Source: DATMER01 sp963741305 (GTDB taxonomy: Bacteria > Acidobacteriota > Thermoanaerobaculia > Multivoradales > UBA5704). Taken from it: 64,000 nucleotides of DNA. The notes below the pieces were generated by a model. It had not been told where the DNA came from. It saw only the letters and a list, made by a program, of their open reading frames with translations, and searched no databases. Every line of letters starts with the position of its first letter. Position 1 is the first letter of the stretch. The stretch is from positions 7,626,001-7,690,000 of the forward strand of contig CAVUHL010000003.1 of assembly GCA_963741305.1 (NCBI GenBank), written 5' to 3'. A program made the position numbers and the translations under genes. Below are positions 41,059 through 49,384 of the stretch, piece after piece.

Positions 41059-42348
41059 ATGCAACTGAGAAAGAGCATCGGATTGGGAATCATGGCGCTT
41101 GCCGCCGCCGCTTACGGCTTCACCCTGGATTCCGCCACGGAGCCCGCCAAGTCCGACCCCGTCCTGCGCGCCGCCAAGGGGATGATCGAGCGGGGACGCC
41201 ACGCCTTCCGCCATGACACGCTGGGAAGCGAGGCTTTCTTCACCGGCGCCATCCGGCTCAACGAAGCCATCCGGACCGTCACTCCCCGGACTGCCCTCGC
41301 CGTAGGGCTCAAAGTGGACTCCGCGGCCCTGCCGCAGGAGCTGATCCGCGCCATCAAGAAGGGCAAGGTCGACCTGGACGACCCTGCGACCACGGCTGCC
41401 CTCCTCTCCCTCAATGCCGTGGTCGGCGTCGAGGCGGAAGTAGGGAAGGACGGCTCGGTCCGCAACCTGGGGATCACCTGCGCCTTCTGCCACTCCACCG
41501 TGGACGACTCGGTGGCGCCGGGGATCGGCGGGCGGCTCGACGGCTGGGCAAACCGGGACCTCGACGTGGGCGCGATCCTCAATCTCGCGCCCAACCTTCA
41601 GCCCTTTGCCGACCTGCTGGGGGTGGACGTGCCTACCGTCAAGACCGTGCTCCAGAGCTGGGGGCCGGGCCGGTTCGATGCCCACCTGAACCTGGACGGC
41701 AAGGCCTTCCGGCCGGACGGCAAGACCGCGGCGGTGCTGATCCCGCCGGCCTTCGGGCTCGCCGGGGTGAACCTCCACACTTACAACGGCTGGGGCTCGG
41801 TCACTTACTGGAACGCCTTCGTGGGCAACCTTGAGATGAACGGCAAGGGGACCCTTTTCGATCCCCGCCTCGACGACCCGGTCAAGTACCCTGTGGCCTC
41901 CCACGCCGGCTTCGCGGACGTAAGGAACGAGCCCGACCGGATTACACCAAAGCTGGCCGACCTGCACTTCTACCAACTCGCCCTTGTCTCCCCGACTCCC
42001 CCGGAGGACAGCTTCGACGCCGGCGGGGCGCGCCGCGGCCGGACCCTGTTCGCGGGCAAGGCGCAGTGCGGGACCTGTCATGTGGCGCCCCTGTTCACCG
42101 AGCCCGGCTGGAACCTGCACAAGCCGGAGGAGATCGGCATCGATGCCTTCCAGGCGGACCGCGGGCCCGAGGGCCGCTACCGCACCACCCCGCTCAAGGG
42201 GCTCTGGACCCACACCAAGGGGGGCTTCTACCATGACGGGCGCTTCGCCACGCTGCTCGACGTCGTCAACCACTACGACGCGGTCCGGAGTCTGGGGCTG
42301 TCGGAAGCGGAGAAAGGGGATCTGGTCGAGTACCTGAAATCCCTGTAA
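41059..42348 (+). CDS. Di-haem c-type cytochrome
   Basis: 429 residues from ATG 41059. Signal peptide to about residue 22. Two haem-binding motifs, CAFCH near residue 140 and CGTCH near 340, make it a di-haem periplasmic protein. The C-terminal half (RRGRTLFAGKAQCGTCHVAP, YHDGRFATLLDVVNHYD) resembles the di-haem peroxidase/MauG-related group. It is a natural substrate of the ccm system at the start of the window. Its electron partners are not evident. Confidence 0.88.
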   Translation: MQLRKSIGLGIMALAAAAYGFTLDSATEPAKSDPVLRAAKGMIERGRHAFRHDTLGSEAFFTGAIRLNEAIRTVTPRTALAVGLKVDSAALPQELIRAIKKGKVDLDDPATTAALLSLNAVVGVEAEVGKDGSVRNLGITCAFCHSTVDDSVAPGIGGRLDGWANRDLDVGAILNLAPNLQPFADLLGVDVPTVKTVLQSWGPGRFDAHLNLDGKAFRPDGKTAAVLIPPAFGLAGVNLHTYNGWGSVTYWNAFVGNLEMNGKGTLFDPRLDDPVKYPVASHAGFADVRNEPDRITPKLADLHFYQLALVSPTPPEDSFDAGGARRGRTLFAGKAQCGTCHVAPLFTEPGWNLHKPEEIGIDAFQADRGPEGRYRTTPLKGLWTHTKGGFYHDGRFATLLDVVNHYDAVRSLGLSEAEKGDLVEYLKSL

Positions 42349-42366
42349 ACGCCTAAACTCCCCGCC

Positions 42367-42615
42367 GTGGCATTCCTTTACATCCTCCGCTGCGGGGACG
42401 GCTCCCTCTATACAGGGATTGCGCTCGACCTCGAGCGCCGGCTGGCGCAGCACCGGGCCGGGCGGGCCTCGCGCTACACCCGCTCCCGCCTGCCGGTGGA
42501 CCTGGTCTGGTGGCGGGAAGCCGGCTCCTGGGGCGACGCGCTCCGCGAAGAACTGCGGATCAAGCGACTGAGCCGCTCCGAAAAAGAGGCGCTCGTGCTC
42601 GGAGAGACTGGATGA
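42367..42615 (+). CDS. GIY-YIG endonuclease-domain protein (UPF0213/YhbQ type)
   Basis: 82 residues from GTG 42367. It begins LYILRCGDGSLYTGIALDLE, the GIY-YIG motif, followed by RLAQHRAGRASRYTRSRLP. Stand-alone single-domain nucleases of this family have uncertain roles in DNA repair. The stop overlaps the next start (ATGA). Confidence 0.88.
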   Translation: MAFLYILRCGDGSLYTGIALDLERRLAQHRAGRASRYTRSRLPVDLVWWREAGSWGDALREELRIKRLSRSEKEALVLGETG

Positions 42616-44093
42616 AGGAGCGCTGGGTCTTTCTCGGGCTGGCCCTGCTGCTCCTCCTGCCCATCTGGGCGGTCGACTACATCCCCACGGTCGACGGCCC
42701 CAGCCACGTCTACAACTCCTGGATCCTGCGCCAGTACGCCAACACGGAGGAGTACCCGCTCTTCCAGCAATACTACGAGATCGACTGGCGGCCGATTCCG
42801 AACTGGTTCGGCCACGCCGTCCTCGCCCTGCTAATGTTCCCGTTCGAGCCGCGGACGGCGGAGAAGATCCTGCTGACCGGGCTCGTTCTGCTATTCGTCG
42901 CCTCGGTGCGCTTTTTCGCCGGATCGGTGGACCCGGAACGGCGCTGGATGGGCCTGCTCGCCCTGCCGCTCCTCTACAACCAGCTCTTCCTGCTGGGCTT
43001 CTACAACTTCTCTTTCAGCCTCTGCTTTTACCTCCTGGCCGTGGGGACCTGGTGGCGGAACCGCGACAGCCCGGGCTGGCGCCTGGCGGTGAAGCTGAAC
43101 CTTCTCCTCCTGCTCTGCTGGTTCGCGCACATCGTCTCCCTCTGCCTGGCGCTGGCCTCGATCGGCATCCTCTGGCTCGTGACTCTCCGCGGCCGACCCT
43201 GGAAGCAGCATCTTTTGCACCCCCTGATGCTCGCGCCCCAGATCCTCCTTCCCCTCTGGTTCGTCCAGCAGCAGGGCGGAGGTCCGATCCCGTCCACCTG
43301 GACCGCGGAGATTCACCGCAACTACCTCATGCGCCTGGAAGTCCTCTTCATGTTCGGTCGGGAACAGCTCTGGATCGGGATGATCCTGGCCGCGCTGTTC
43401 GGGGCACTGCTGCTCGTCACCCTGGCCGGCAGGCTGAAGATGGGGGAGGAGGATGGCTTCCTCCTCCTGAGCCTCCTGGCGGTCGTGCTCTTCGTCCTCA
43501 GCCCGGAAGGGATGTCCGGCGGCACCCTGCTCAAGAACCGGTTGAGCCTCTACCCGTATCTCCTTCTTCTCCCTTGGCTTCGGATCGGAAAAATCGGGCG
43601 CGGGGCGGTCGTCGGAGCCATGGTGCTCCTGACGGCCTTCCAGGCGGGGAAGACCGTCCAGTGGTACCGCCTCATGCAGCCGGACGTGCGGGCTTTCCTC
43701 GCCGCCACCGAGGCCATCCCGCCGGACAGCCGGGTCCTGCGCCTCCTCTTCAGCCGCGACACAGCCTCCCCTCCGTTCGGCGCGCTCGGCCACCTGATCG
43801 GCTATACCGCGGCCGAGAAGGGGCTGCTCGACTGGGACAATTACGAAGCGGCGTGCGGCCTCTTCCCCGTCCGCTTCCGGCCCGAGGTAGGAAAGATCGA
43901 CACTTACACGATGGAGGCGAACCCCGGGCACGTGCGCCTTTCGGAATACAGGGGGAGGGTCGATTACGTTTTCGCCTGGAAGATGCCGCCGGACTCTCCG
44001 ATGGCGCTCCGGCTGCGCCGCCACTACCGGCCGCTGGCCGAAATCGGGCCCGGGAGCGTATACAGGAGGAAAGGCCGGGGTATGAGAGAGTAG
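42612..44093 (+). CDS. Polytopic membrane protein, glycosyltransferase-like
   Basis: 493 residues from ATG 42612. About ten transmembrane helices; an early DYIPTVDGPSHVYNSWILRQ loop after helix 1 resembles the Asp-bearing first loop of GT-C (PMT-like) glycosyltransferases. No further catalytic motif is certain. The periplasmic C-terminal tail is about 90 residues. Seven bases separate it from the ExeA-like gene. Confidence 0.6.
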   Translation: MKERWVFLGLALLLLLPIWAVDYIPTVDGPSHVYNSWILRQYANTEEYPLFQQYYEIDWRPIPNWFGHAVLALLMFPFEPRTAEKILLTGLVLLFVASVRFFAGSVDPERRWMGLLALPLLYNQLFLLGFYNFSFSLCFYLLAVGTWWRNRDSPGWRLAVKLNLLLLLCWFAHIVSLCLALASIGILWLVTLRGRPWKQHLLHPLMLAPQILLPLWFVQQQGGGPIPSTWTAEIHRNYLMRLEVLFMFGREQLWIGMILAALFGALLLVTLAGRLKMGEEDGFLLLSLLAVVLFVLSPEGMSGGTLLKNRLSLYPYLLLLPWLRIGKIGRGAVVGAMVLLTAFQAGKTVQWYRLMQPDVRAFLAATEAIPPDSRVLRLLFSRDTASPPFGALGHLIGYTAAEKGLLDWDNYEAACGLFPVRFRPEVGKIDTYTMEANPGHVRLSEYRGRVDYVFAWKMPPDSPMALRLRRHYRPLAEIGPGSVYRRKGRGMRE

Positions 44094-44100
44094 GTCAAGC

Positions 44101-44907
44101 ATGTACAACGACTTCTACGGCTTCCACGAGGCGCCGTTCAACATCACGCCCGATCCCCGCTTCCTGTTCTTCAGCGACCGGCACCGCGAGGCGTACAACC
44201 ACATCCTCTTCGGGCTGCGGGAGCGTAAGGGCTTCATCCAGGTCACGGGCGAAGTGGGAGCGGGCAAGACCACGGTCTGCCGCGCCCTGCTGGAAGAGCT
44301 CGGGCCGCAATACCGCACGGCTTTGATCCTCAACCCCTTCCTGACCGGCGATCAGCTCCTGCGCTCCATCCTGATCGAGCTCGGGCTGGAGGCGTCGGAC
44401 GACAGGGTCACGGCCCTGCAGCGGCTCAATCAATACCTCCTCGACCAGCTCGCCGAGGGCAACGACGTGGTGCTCCTGATCGACGAGGCCCAGGATCTGA
44501 GCTTCGACCTGCTGGAGCAGATCCGCCTGCTTTCGAACCTGGAGACCGACCAGCGCAAGCTGCTGCAGATCGTGCTCCTCGGCCAGCCCGAGCTGCGGGA
44601 AAAGCTGGACGATCCGCGCCTGCGCCAGCTCCGGCAGCGGATCACGGTGCGCTACCACCTGGCGCCGCTCTCGCGCCAGGAGGTGGAGAGCTACATCCAG
44701 CATCGCCTCCAGGTGGTGGGGGCGAACGGCCGGCCGAGCTTCAACCGCTGGGCGCTCGGCAGCATCTACCGCTACTCGGGAGGGGTGCCCCGGCTGGTCA
44801 ACGCCGTCTGCGACAAGGCGCTCCTCTGCGGCTTTGTCGAGGGGGACGACCACCTGACCTGGCGGCACGTGAGGCGGGCCATCCGCGAGCTGGAGGGGAA
44901 CTTTTGA
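44101..44907 (+). CDS. ExeA/GspA-like AAA ATPase
   Basis: 268 residues. It starts MYNDFYGFHEAPFNITPDPR, as in ExeA/GspA; Walker A GEVGAGKTT, Walker B VVLLIDEAQ and sensor LLGQPELREKL. In type II secretion GspA helps insert the secretin through peptidoglycan together with GspB. The next gene is the GspB-like partner, overlapping by four bases. No peptidoglycan-binding domain is fused here. Confidence 0.92.
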   Translation: MYNDFYGFHEAPFNITPDPRFLFFSDRHREAYNHILFGLRERKGFIQVTGEVGAGKTTVCRALLEELGPQYRTALILNPFLTGDQLLRSILIELGLEASDDRVTALQRLNQYLLDQLAEGNDVVLLIDEAQDLSFDLLEQIRLLSNLETDQRKLLQIVLLGQPELREKLDDPRLRQLRQRITVRYHLAPLSRQEVESYIQHRLQVVGANGRPSFNRWALGSIYRYSGGVPRLVNAVCDKALLCGFVEGDDHLTWRHVRRAIRELEGNF

Positions 44908-45590
44908 GCCTGATCGACGAGGCGCTGAGGCGCGCGCGCCAGCAAGCCGCCAACCAGGACGCGGCGAAACGGGGCGAGGCCTACCGGCATGTGCCGGTGC
45001 TCCCGCCCATGGCCTCGAGGAGGAGGAGCTCCGGGCTCCGTCCCGCCCTGATCGGCGCGGCCGTGGCCCTCTGCGTGGTTGCCGGAGTCGCTCTCGGTGT
45101 CTATCTGGGACGCGGAAGCTCGCCGGAGCCCCAGGCCCGGATCTCAGAAGCCGCTCCGCCAGCTCCCACCCCCGAGCCTCAGCGTCCGGTCACGGTCGTT
45201 GAACAGGCCCCGGAGCCTGAGCCGACGCCGGTTCCCAAGCCTGAGCCGACACCCGCGCCCGTAGTCGTGGCTCCTATCCCAGTCCCACCGGCTCCCGAGC
45301 CCGAGCCGTCCCCGGAGCCTCTTCCGACTCCGACGCCGGCCCCCACCCCGGAGCCGGCTCCTACTCCTGCGCCCGAGATCCGGACCTACGTCCGCGAGAT
45401 TCCCCTCCCCGAAGGCGGATCGCTCCGTCTGAACGGCATCGCCTTTTCAGCGGCCCAGCCCGTGGCGCTGATCAACGACAGGGTCCTTGCCAAGGGTGAG
45501 AGCTACGAGGGTTTCCTGGTGACCGACATCCAAGCTAACCTTGTCGAGCTGCGGAACAACGGGACGATCGTCCGGGTGACATTGAAATGA
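44904..45590 (+). CDS. GspB-like secretion accessory protein
   Basis: 228 residues from TTG 44904 (TTGA overlap). It begins MSLIDEALRRARQQ, the GspB/ExeB cytoplasmic motif, followed by one membrane helix (about 47-70), a long Pro/Glu/Thr periplasmic linker and a C-terminal GspB domain (LPEGGSLRLNGIAFSAAQPV, ALINDRVLAKGESYEGFLV). Partner of the upstream ATPase. The rest of a type II secretion system is not in the window. Confidence 0.88.
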   Translation: MSLIDEALRRARQQAANQDAAKRGEAYRHVPVLPPMASRRRSSGLRPALIGAAVALCVVAGVALGVYLGRGSSPEPQARISEAAPPAPTPEPQRPVTVVEQAPEPEPTPVPKPEPTPAPVVVAPIPVPPAPEPEPSPEPLPTPTPAPTPEPAPTPAPEIRTYVREIPLPEGGSLRLNGIAFSAAQPVALINDRVLAKGESYEGFLVTDIQANLVELRNNGTIVRVTLK

Positions 45591-46228
45591 CTTTCGAGGT
45601 GAAACACGAGCTACCCGGTTGGGAGCTGCTCTGGCTCAAGCTGCGGCTCCGTCCGGGGCAGGACGAGGTGCTCGCCGCCCTCCGCAAGGAGGTGGCCGAG
45701 GTCGCCCGGGCCAACTTCGAGGGGGACAGCCTGTCCTCCGATCCCGTCGTGGCCGGAGTGCGGGCCCTCTTCCGGGCTGCCGGCTGCGATCCGACCCGCT
45801 ACCGTCCCTCTTCCGAAGCTCTCCTGAGGCGGCTGCTCAAGGGGGAAGAGTTGCCGGTGATCCACCCCTTCGTGGACCTCAACAACTGCCTTTCGGTGGA
45901 GCTGGCCGTGCCCTGCTGCGCCTCGGCCGACGGGACCTTCACGCCACCGGTCACCCTTCGCGCCGGCCGGCCGGGAGAGACGGTCCAGTCGCTTCGGGGT
46001 GCCTTCAACCTGGAAGGCAAGCCGCTGCTGGAAGATTCGCAAGGCGCCTTCAGCACACCGATCACGGACAGCGAGAGGGTACGGGTGCACGAGGGGACCG
46101 AGCGCGCCTGGATGGTGGTCTATCTCCCCCAGGGGAAGATGGATGCCGCGGCTGCCCGTGCGCGTCTGGACGAGCTGCTGGTGAAGGCGCCGGTCGCTGA
46201 AGTGGAAGACGCCGGAGTGTCAGGCTAG
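45587..46228 (+). CDS. Stand-alone B3/B4 (PheRS-beta-like) domain protein
   Basis: 213 residues with an ATGA overlap with gspB. The core LFRAAGCDPTRYRPSSEALL followed by PVIHPFVDLNNCLSVELAVP is the B3/B4 domain, which in phenylalanyl-tRNA synthetase beta hydrolyses Tyr-tRNA-Phe. Free-standing forms are widespread but poorly characterised; editing of misacylated tRNA or a role in D-amino acid metabolism has been proposed. Its coupling to a secretion gene is probably incidental. Confidence 0.85.
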   Translation: MTFEVKHELPGWELLWLKLRLRPGQDEVLAALRKEVAEVARANFEGDSLSSDPVVAGVRALFRAAGCDPTRYRPSSEALLRRLLKGEELPVIHPFVDLNNCLSVELAVPCCASADGTFTPPVTLRAGRPGETVQSLRGAFNLEGKPLLEDSQGAFSTPITDSERVRVHEGTERAWMVVYLPQGKMDAAAARARLDELLVKAPVAEVEDAGVSG

Positions 46229-46642
46229 CCGTTCCATCAAAGCCTTGAAGCTTGGGGCAACTTCCTCCCCTCCCTGCACGAGCGGGCAATCCCGGTCATT
46301 CCGCCGCCGTTCCGTATCGAAGCACACCATCGCCCCATCCGGTCCGACCGCGAAGGGGATGAATCCACCCTCCAATGCGGCGATCTCCTTCTCCATGGGA
46401 TTGGGAAGCAGTCTGATCGGACCAAGGTCGACCTCCTCCTCCCATTCATAGGCGGTGACGAGCTGTTCGAAGAGGGGCGGGAAGCGTCCGGGCAGCTTGG
46501 CGTAGACGGAATCCAGGACCTCGCGGCCGGCGATCACGGCCCGTGGAGACAGGCCGAACGCAGTCGCGAAGCGCTTGAGCAGCGCGGCGTCTCCGAGCCT
46601 GCCGAAAGGCACCCGGGCCGCCGCTGAGGACGAGCCAGCCAT
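46220..46642 (-). CDS. SMI1/KNR4 (SUKH) family protein
   Basis: 140 residues. FPPLFEQLVTAYEWEEEVDL, then FIPFAVGPDGAMVCFDTERR and the C-terminal SFKALMERLA match the SUKH superfamily. Many members are immunity proteins to polymorphic toxins, others are cell-wall regulators. No toxin gene is adjacent. Its 3' end overlaps the B3/B4 gene by nine bases. Confidence 0.75.
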   Translation of the reverse strand: MAGSSSAAARVPFGRLGDAALLKRFATAFGLSPRAVIAGREVLDSVYAKLPGRFPPLFEQLVTAYEWEEEVDLGPIRLLPNPMEKEIAALEGGFIPFAVGPDGAMVCFDTERRRNDRDCPLVQGGEEVAPSFKALMERLA

Positions 46643-46673
46643 GGACTTGTTCCTATCCGCAAATCTCTGGGCC

Positions 46674-47474
46674 CTATCTTGCCACGGACCGGCCGTGGCG
46701 GTCCAGGTAATCGTCGATCAGGGCGCGGGCGATGCTCAGCCGGGGCGGGATGGGGGGCAGGTCGTCGAGCGTGAACCAGCGGGCGTCCTCGATCTCGGTG
46801 GGATCGATGCGCACCTCGCCGCCGGCATACCGGGCCGTGAAGCCGATCATGAGGGAGTTGGGGAAAGGCCAAGGCTGGCTGCCGAAGTACCGGATGTCGC
46901 GAAGCTCGACCCCGACCTCCTCGCGAACCTCGCGAGCCACCGCCTCCTCGAGAGACTCCCCAGGCTCCACGAATCCGGCGATCGTGCTGTAGACCCCCGG
47001 AACGAAGTGAGGAGACCGGGCGAGAAGAGCACGGCCCTCGTCGTCCTCTACCAATGTGATGACGGCAGGGGAGAGCCGGGGGAAGTGTTGCAGCCCGCAG
47101 CTAGGGCACGTGCGCGACCGTTCGGAGGGTTGGGCGGTGGTAGGAGTGCCGCACCGTCCGCAGAACCGGTGGTTGCGGTCCCACTCCACGATTTGAACCG
47201 CCCGTCCGGCGAGCTTCCAGGCCTCCTCGTCGAGGCGTCCCCACAGCTTGCGCAGCCCGATGAGCGCCATCCCCTCCGGAACCTGCAACTCCGGATCGAG
47301 CCCGACCGCATAGGCCGCGCTCCCGCCCAACTCGCCCACGAGATGCGGCTCCTCCACGGAAAGCCCGAGCGCCACCCACTCCTCCGCGCTGGGCAATGCC
47401 GCCGTCCTCTCCTCAATGCGGACCAGCAGCTCCTGCCCGCGGAACGCGAACCAGCACGTCGTCTCTGTCTTCAT
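46674..47474 (-). CDS. nudC: NADH pyrophosphatase / NAD-decapping enzyme
   Basis: 266 residues. A zinc ribbon (CGRCG and CPSCG) precedes the Nudix box GFVEPGESLEEAVAREVREE, followed by SQPWPFPNSLM, the NudC signature. It hydrolyses NADH and removes NAD caps from RNA. Full length, with all catalytic glutamates. Confidence 0.95.
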   Translation of the reverse strand: MKTETTCWFAFRGQELLVRIEERTAALPSAEEWVALGLSVEEPHLVGELGGSAAYAVGLDPELQVPEGMALIGLRKLWGRLDEEAWKLAGRAVQIVEWDRNHRFCGRCGTPTTAQPSERSRTCPSCGLQHFPRLSPAVITLVEDDEGRALLARSPHFVPGVYSTIAGFVEPGESLEEAVAREVREEVGVELRDIRYFGSQPWPFPNSLMIGFTARYAGGEVRIDPTEIEDARWFTLDDLPPIPPRLSIARALIDDYLDRHGRSVAR

Positions 47475-47517
47475 GGGAAGACTCTAAGGCAGGAGGAAAG
47501 CGAAGGCCATCTTCTTG

Positions 47518-47547
47518 CCCCTGGGACCGCCGGCATCCTGCCGGCTG
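47518..47547 (+). repeat. REP-like palindrome copy 1
   Basis: CTGGGACCGCCGGCATCCTG followed by CCGGC: the core GCCGGC-ATCCT-GCCGGC is self-complementary. Forward orientation, 44 bp upstream of nudC. Confidence 0.75.
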
Positions 47548-47578
47548 CTTTTTTTCTCTCTGTTCCACGCTCCTGATT

Positions 47579-47633
47579 GGCCGGCGTTCCGCCGATTCAT
47601 CCGGACAAGCCGGCAGGATGCCGGCGGTCCCAG
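47579..47633 (-). repeat. REP-like palindrome copy 2, long form
   Basis: Inverse orientation, with the extension GGCCGGCGTTCCGCCGATTC and TTGTCCGGATGAAT-type arm. With copy 1 it makes a head-to-head pair (BIME-like). Confidence 0.75.
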
Positions 47634-47673
47634 GAAAAGCGCTCCCGCGCGAAGGTCGGTTTCCTTTTCTTTC

Positions 47674-47700
47674 CCTGGGACCGCCGGCATCTTGCCGGCT
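47674..47700 (+). repeat. REP-like palindrome copy 3
   Basis: Forward copy with a C-to-T change in the loop (GGCATCTTGCC). Immediately before the 20-bp array. Confidence 0.75.
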
Positions 47701-47706
47701 CCGGAC

Positions 47707-48039
47707 GTTGCGGCAGATCCGGAAGAGCCACCGCAACCTGAAGATCGCCACCGCAACCTCCCATCCTTCACCGCAACTCCGGCCCGTCTGCCGCAACTCA
47801 AGCTTGTCCACCGCAACTTCGGCTTATTCACCGCAACGTCAAGTCAGGTTGCGGTGAATGAAGAAGCGCTGCCGCAACGTGGACTCGTTCACCGCATCCT
47901 GAAAAGATCCACCGCAACATCAAGATATCCACCGCAACCTCTTCCCATCCACCGCAATCTCTTCCCATCCACCGCAACGTCCGGCCGGCTGCCGCAACGT
48001 GACGTGATATCTTTTCGTCCAAGAGATTTTCACCGCAAC
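47707..48039 (+). repeat. CCGCAAC array with exact 20-bp spacing
   Basis: Direct copies start at 47731, 47751, 47771, 47791, 47811, 47831, 47872, 47892 (CCGCATC), 47912, 47932, 47952 (CCGCAAT), 47972, 47992 and 48033; intervals are 20 bp except two of 41. Inverted copies GTTGCGG lie at 47707 and 47848, the latter inside the first 41-bp gap. Consensus TYCACCGCAACNTC with 6-8 variable bases. The second gap holds TATCTT (48008-48013), a likely -10. Twenty bp is close to two helical turns, so all boxes face one side of the DNA. Confidence 0.85.
48008..48013 (+). promoter_or_regulatory. Likely -10 box in the array gap
   Basis: TATCTT sits where an array unit is missing. A start near 48020 would put the final CCGCAAC box (48033) in the 5' leader and the unit at 47992 near -35. 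No consensus -35 is seen. Confidence 0.4.
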
Positions 48040-48062
48040 CTGGACTTCTACGGAGGCTGGGC

Positions 48063-48557
48063 ATGAGCTCGAAGCTGTCGGTGGAGGACGTGTTGTCCCA
48101 ATTGGAGCAGCGCGCGGCCTTCCATCGCGAGCGGGAGTCTTTCCACTCGCAGCAGGAGGCCAGTCACCGGGAAGAGAGGACGCTCCACGCGGAAGAGTTG
48201 GAGAAGATCCTGCAAAGCCTGGAAGCCTTCCGCGCGGTTGCCGCCAACGCCGTGGACCTTGCCCAGCCAACCGCGGCGAAGCCCGTTTCCAACGAGGAGG
48301 AGCTGCCACCCCCAGGCCGGCTGCAGATCAGCCGGCTGCTGCGGAGCGTCATCCTGAGCCCCTCCCTCCCCGAGCCCTTCGGAGCCAGCGCCGTGGCGGC
48401 GGAAGCCAACCGCCGCATCCGGGACCGGATACCCCCGGTCGACCGGCGGACGGCCTCGGACGTCCTGCGCCGGATGCTCGCCGAAGGAGCGATCCGGCTT
48501 GCCCGCGAGGGCAAGGCCTTTCACGAAGCGCTTTATACGCGCAGTCCGCGGCGATGA
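48063..48557 (+). CDS. Heptad-His coiled-coil / winged-helix protein
   Basis: 164 residues; GGAGG lies six bases before the ATG. Residues 10-58 are a predicted coiled coil in which histidines occur exactly every seven residues (H21, H28, H35, H42). After a Pro-rich linker, residues of about 88-155 look like a winged helix (GASAVAAEANRRIRDRIPPV, RRTASDVLRRMLAEGAIRLA). It directly follows the CCGCAAC array and is a candidate to bind it. The ATGA overlap couples it to the RAYT gene. No known family recognised. Confidence 0.6.
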   Translation: MSSKLSVEDVLSQLEQRAAFHRERESFHSQQEASHREERTLHAEELEKILQSLEAFRAVAANAVDLAQPTAAKPVSNEEELPPPGRLQISRLLRSVILSPSLPEPFGASAVAAEANRRIRDRIPPVDRRTASDVLRRMLAEGAIRLAREGKAFHEALYTRSPRR

Positions 48558-49243
48558 GCGGGTTGCTGGAGGGGAATGGCCGGCGTTCCGCCGATTCATC
48601 CGGACAAGCCGGCAGGGATGCCGGCGGTCCCAGGGAGGGAGGGCAAGACCCTTCCCGCGGGTGGCTGTCCCGAGGCTATCTACCCCACTTCGACGAGCGC
48701 TGTCTCATGCAGTCTCTCGTGTTTCGACTGCATGATGCCGTCCCCACGGCGGTAGTTCAGGGGTGGAAGGACGAGTTGGCCTGGATCGAGGGTCTCCCTG
48801 CTTCGGATCCTCGAGAGATCGAGCTGCGGAAGCTCATTGCCAGATACGAGGACGCCGGCCACGGCGCCTGCTGGCTCCGGGACGAGAGCATCGCGGCCCT
48901 CGTGGAGGATGCCCTGCTGCATTTCGACGATCAGCGGTATCGGCTGATTGCCTGGTGCGTCATGCCGAACCATGTCCATGCTCTGGTCGAGACCCGGGAG
49001 GAGTGGCTTCTCGCCAGTATCGTGCACTCCTGGAAGTCCTATACCGCTCTGGCAGCAAACCAGATCCTGGGACGATCCGGCGATTTCTGGTTCCGGGAGT
49101 ATTTCGACCGGTTCATCCGGGATGATCGGCACTTTGCGAACGCGGTCGGGTATATCGAGATGAATCCGGTGAAGGCAGGGCTGGTGGGGCGGACGGAGGA
49201 GCGGCGGTGGAGCAGCGCTGGGTGGCGCGGTAAGGAGAAGTAA
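48554..49243 (+). mobile_element. REP-associated tyrosine transposase (RAYT)
   Basis: A 229-residue frame. The IS200/IS605-like core has WCVMPNHVHALVE (the HxH metal site) and the downstream SWKSYTA and NAVGYIEMNPVKAGLV motifs of RAYTs. The family N-terminus begins near SRGYLPHFDE (residue 39); the first 30 residues are translated from a REP copy, so the true start is unclear. The ATG at 48554 overlaps the preceding stop. RAYTs cut single-stranded REP hairpins and spread or maintain them; matching copies flank the gene. Confidence 0.85.
48578..48634 (-). repeat. REP-like palindrome copy 4, long form, at RAYT 5' end
   Basis: Same long form as copy 2 with one extra G (GGCAGGGATGCC). It lies inside the annotated RAYT frame. 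Confidence 0.75.
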
Positions 49244-49247
49244 GCAG

Positions 49248-49273
49248 GCCGGCAGGATGCCGGCGGTCCCAGG
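49248..49273 (-). repeat. REP-like palindrome copy 5, at RAYT 3' end
   Basis: GCCGGCAGGATGCCGGCGGT followed by CCCAGG, five bases after the RAYT stop. Confidence 0.75.
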
Positions 49274-49312
49274 GGGGAAGAAGAACCCCGGCCTTCGCGC
49301 GGCAGCGTTTTT

Positions 49313-49372
49313 CCTGGGACCGCCGGCATCCTGCCGGCTTGTCCGGATGAATCGGCGGAACGCCGGCCATTC
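49313..49372 (+). repeat. REP-like palindrome copy 6, long form
   Basis: CCTGGGACCGCCGGCATCCT then the TTGTCCGGATGAATCGGCGG arm; the exact inverse of copies 2 and 4. Confidence 0.75.
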
Positions 49373-49384
49373 AAAAGACAAAAC

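Noticed and set aside
44101..45590. Type II secretion operon
   Set aside because: Only the GspA/GspB-like pair is present; no secretin or pseudopilin genes in the window.
47731..48039. CRISPR or TIGR-type guide array
   Set aside because: Conserved core of only 7-13 bp with 6-8 bp variable parts; no Cas or Nop-domain protein nearby; spacing fixed at 20 bp fits protein binding better.
47515..48066. 183-codon frame through the REP copies and the CCGCAAC array
   Set aside because: Its sequence (repeats of HRNL and STATS words) is only the array read in one frame; 20-bp units shift frame each time.
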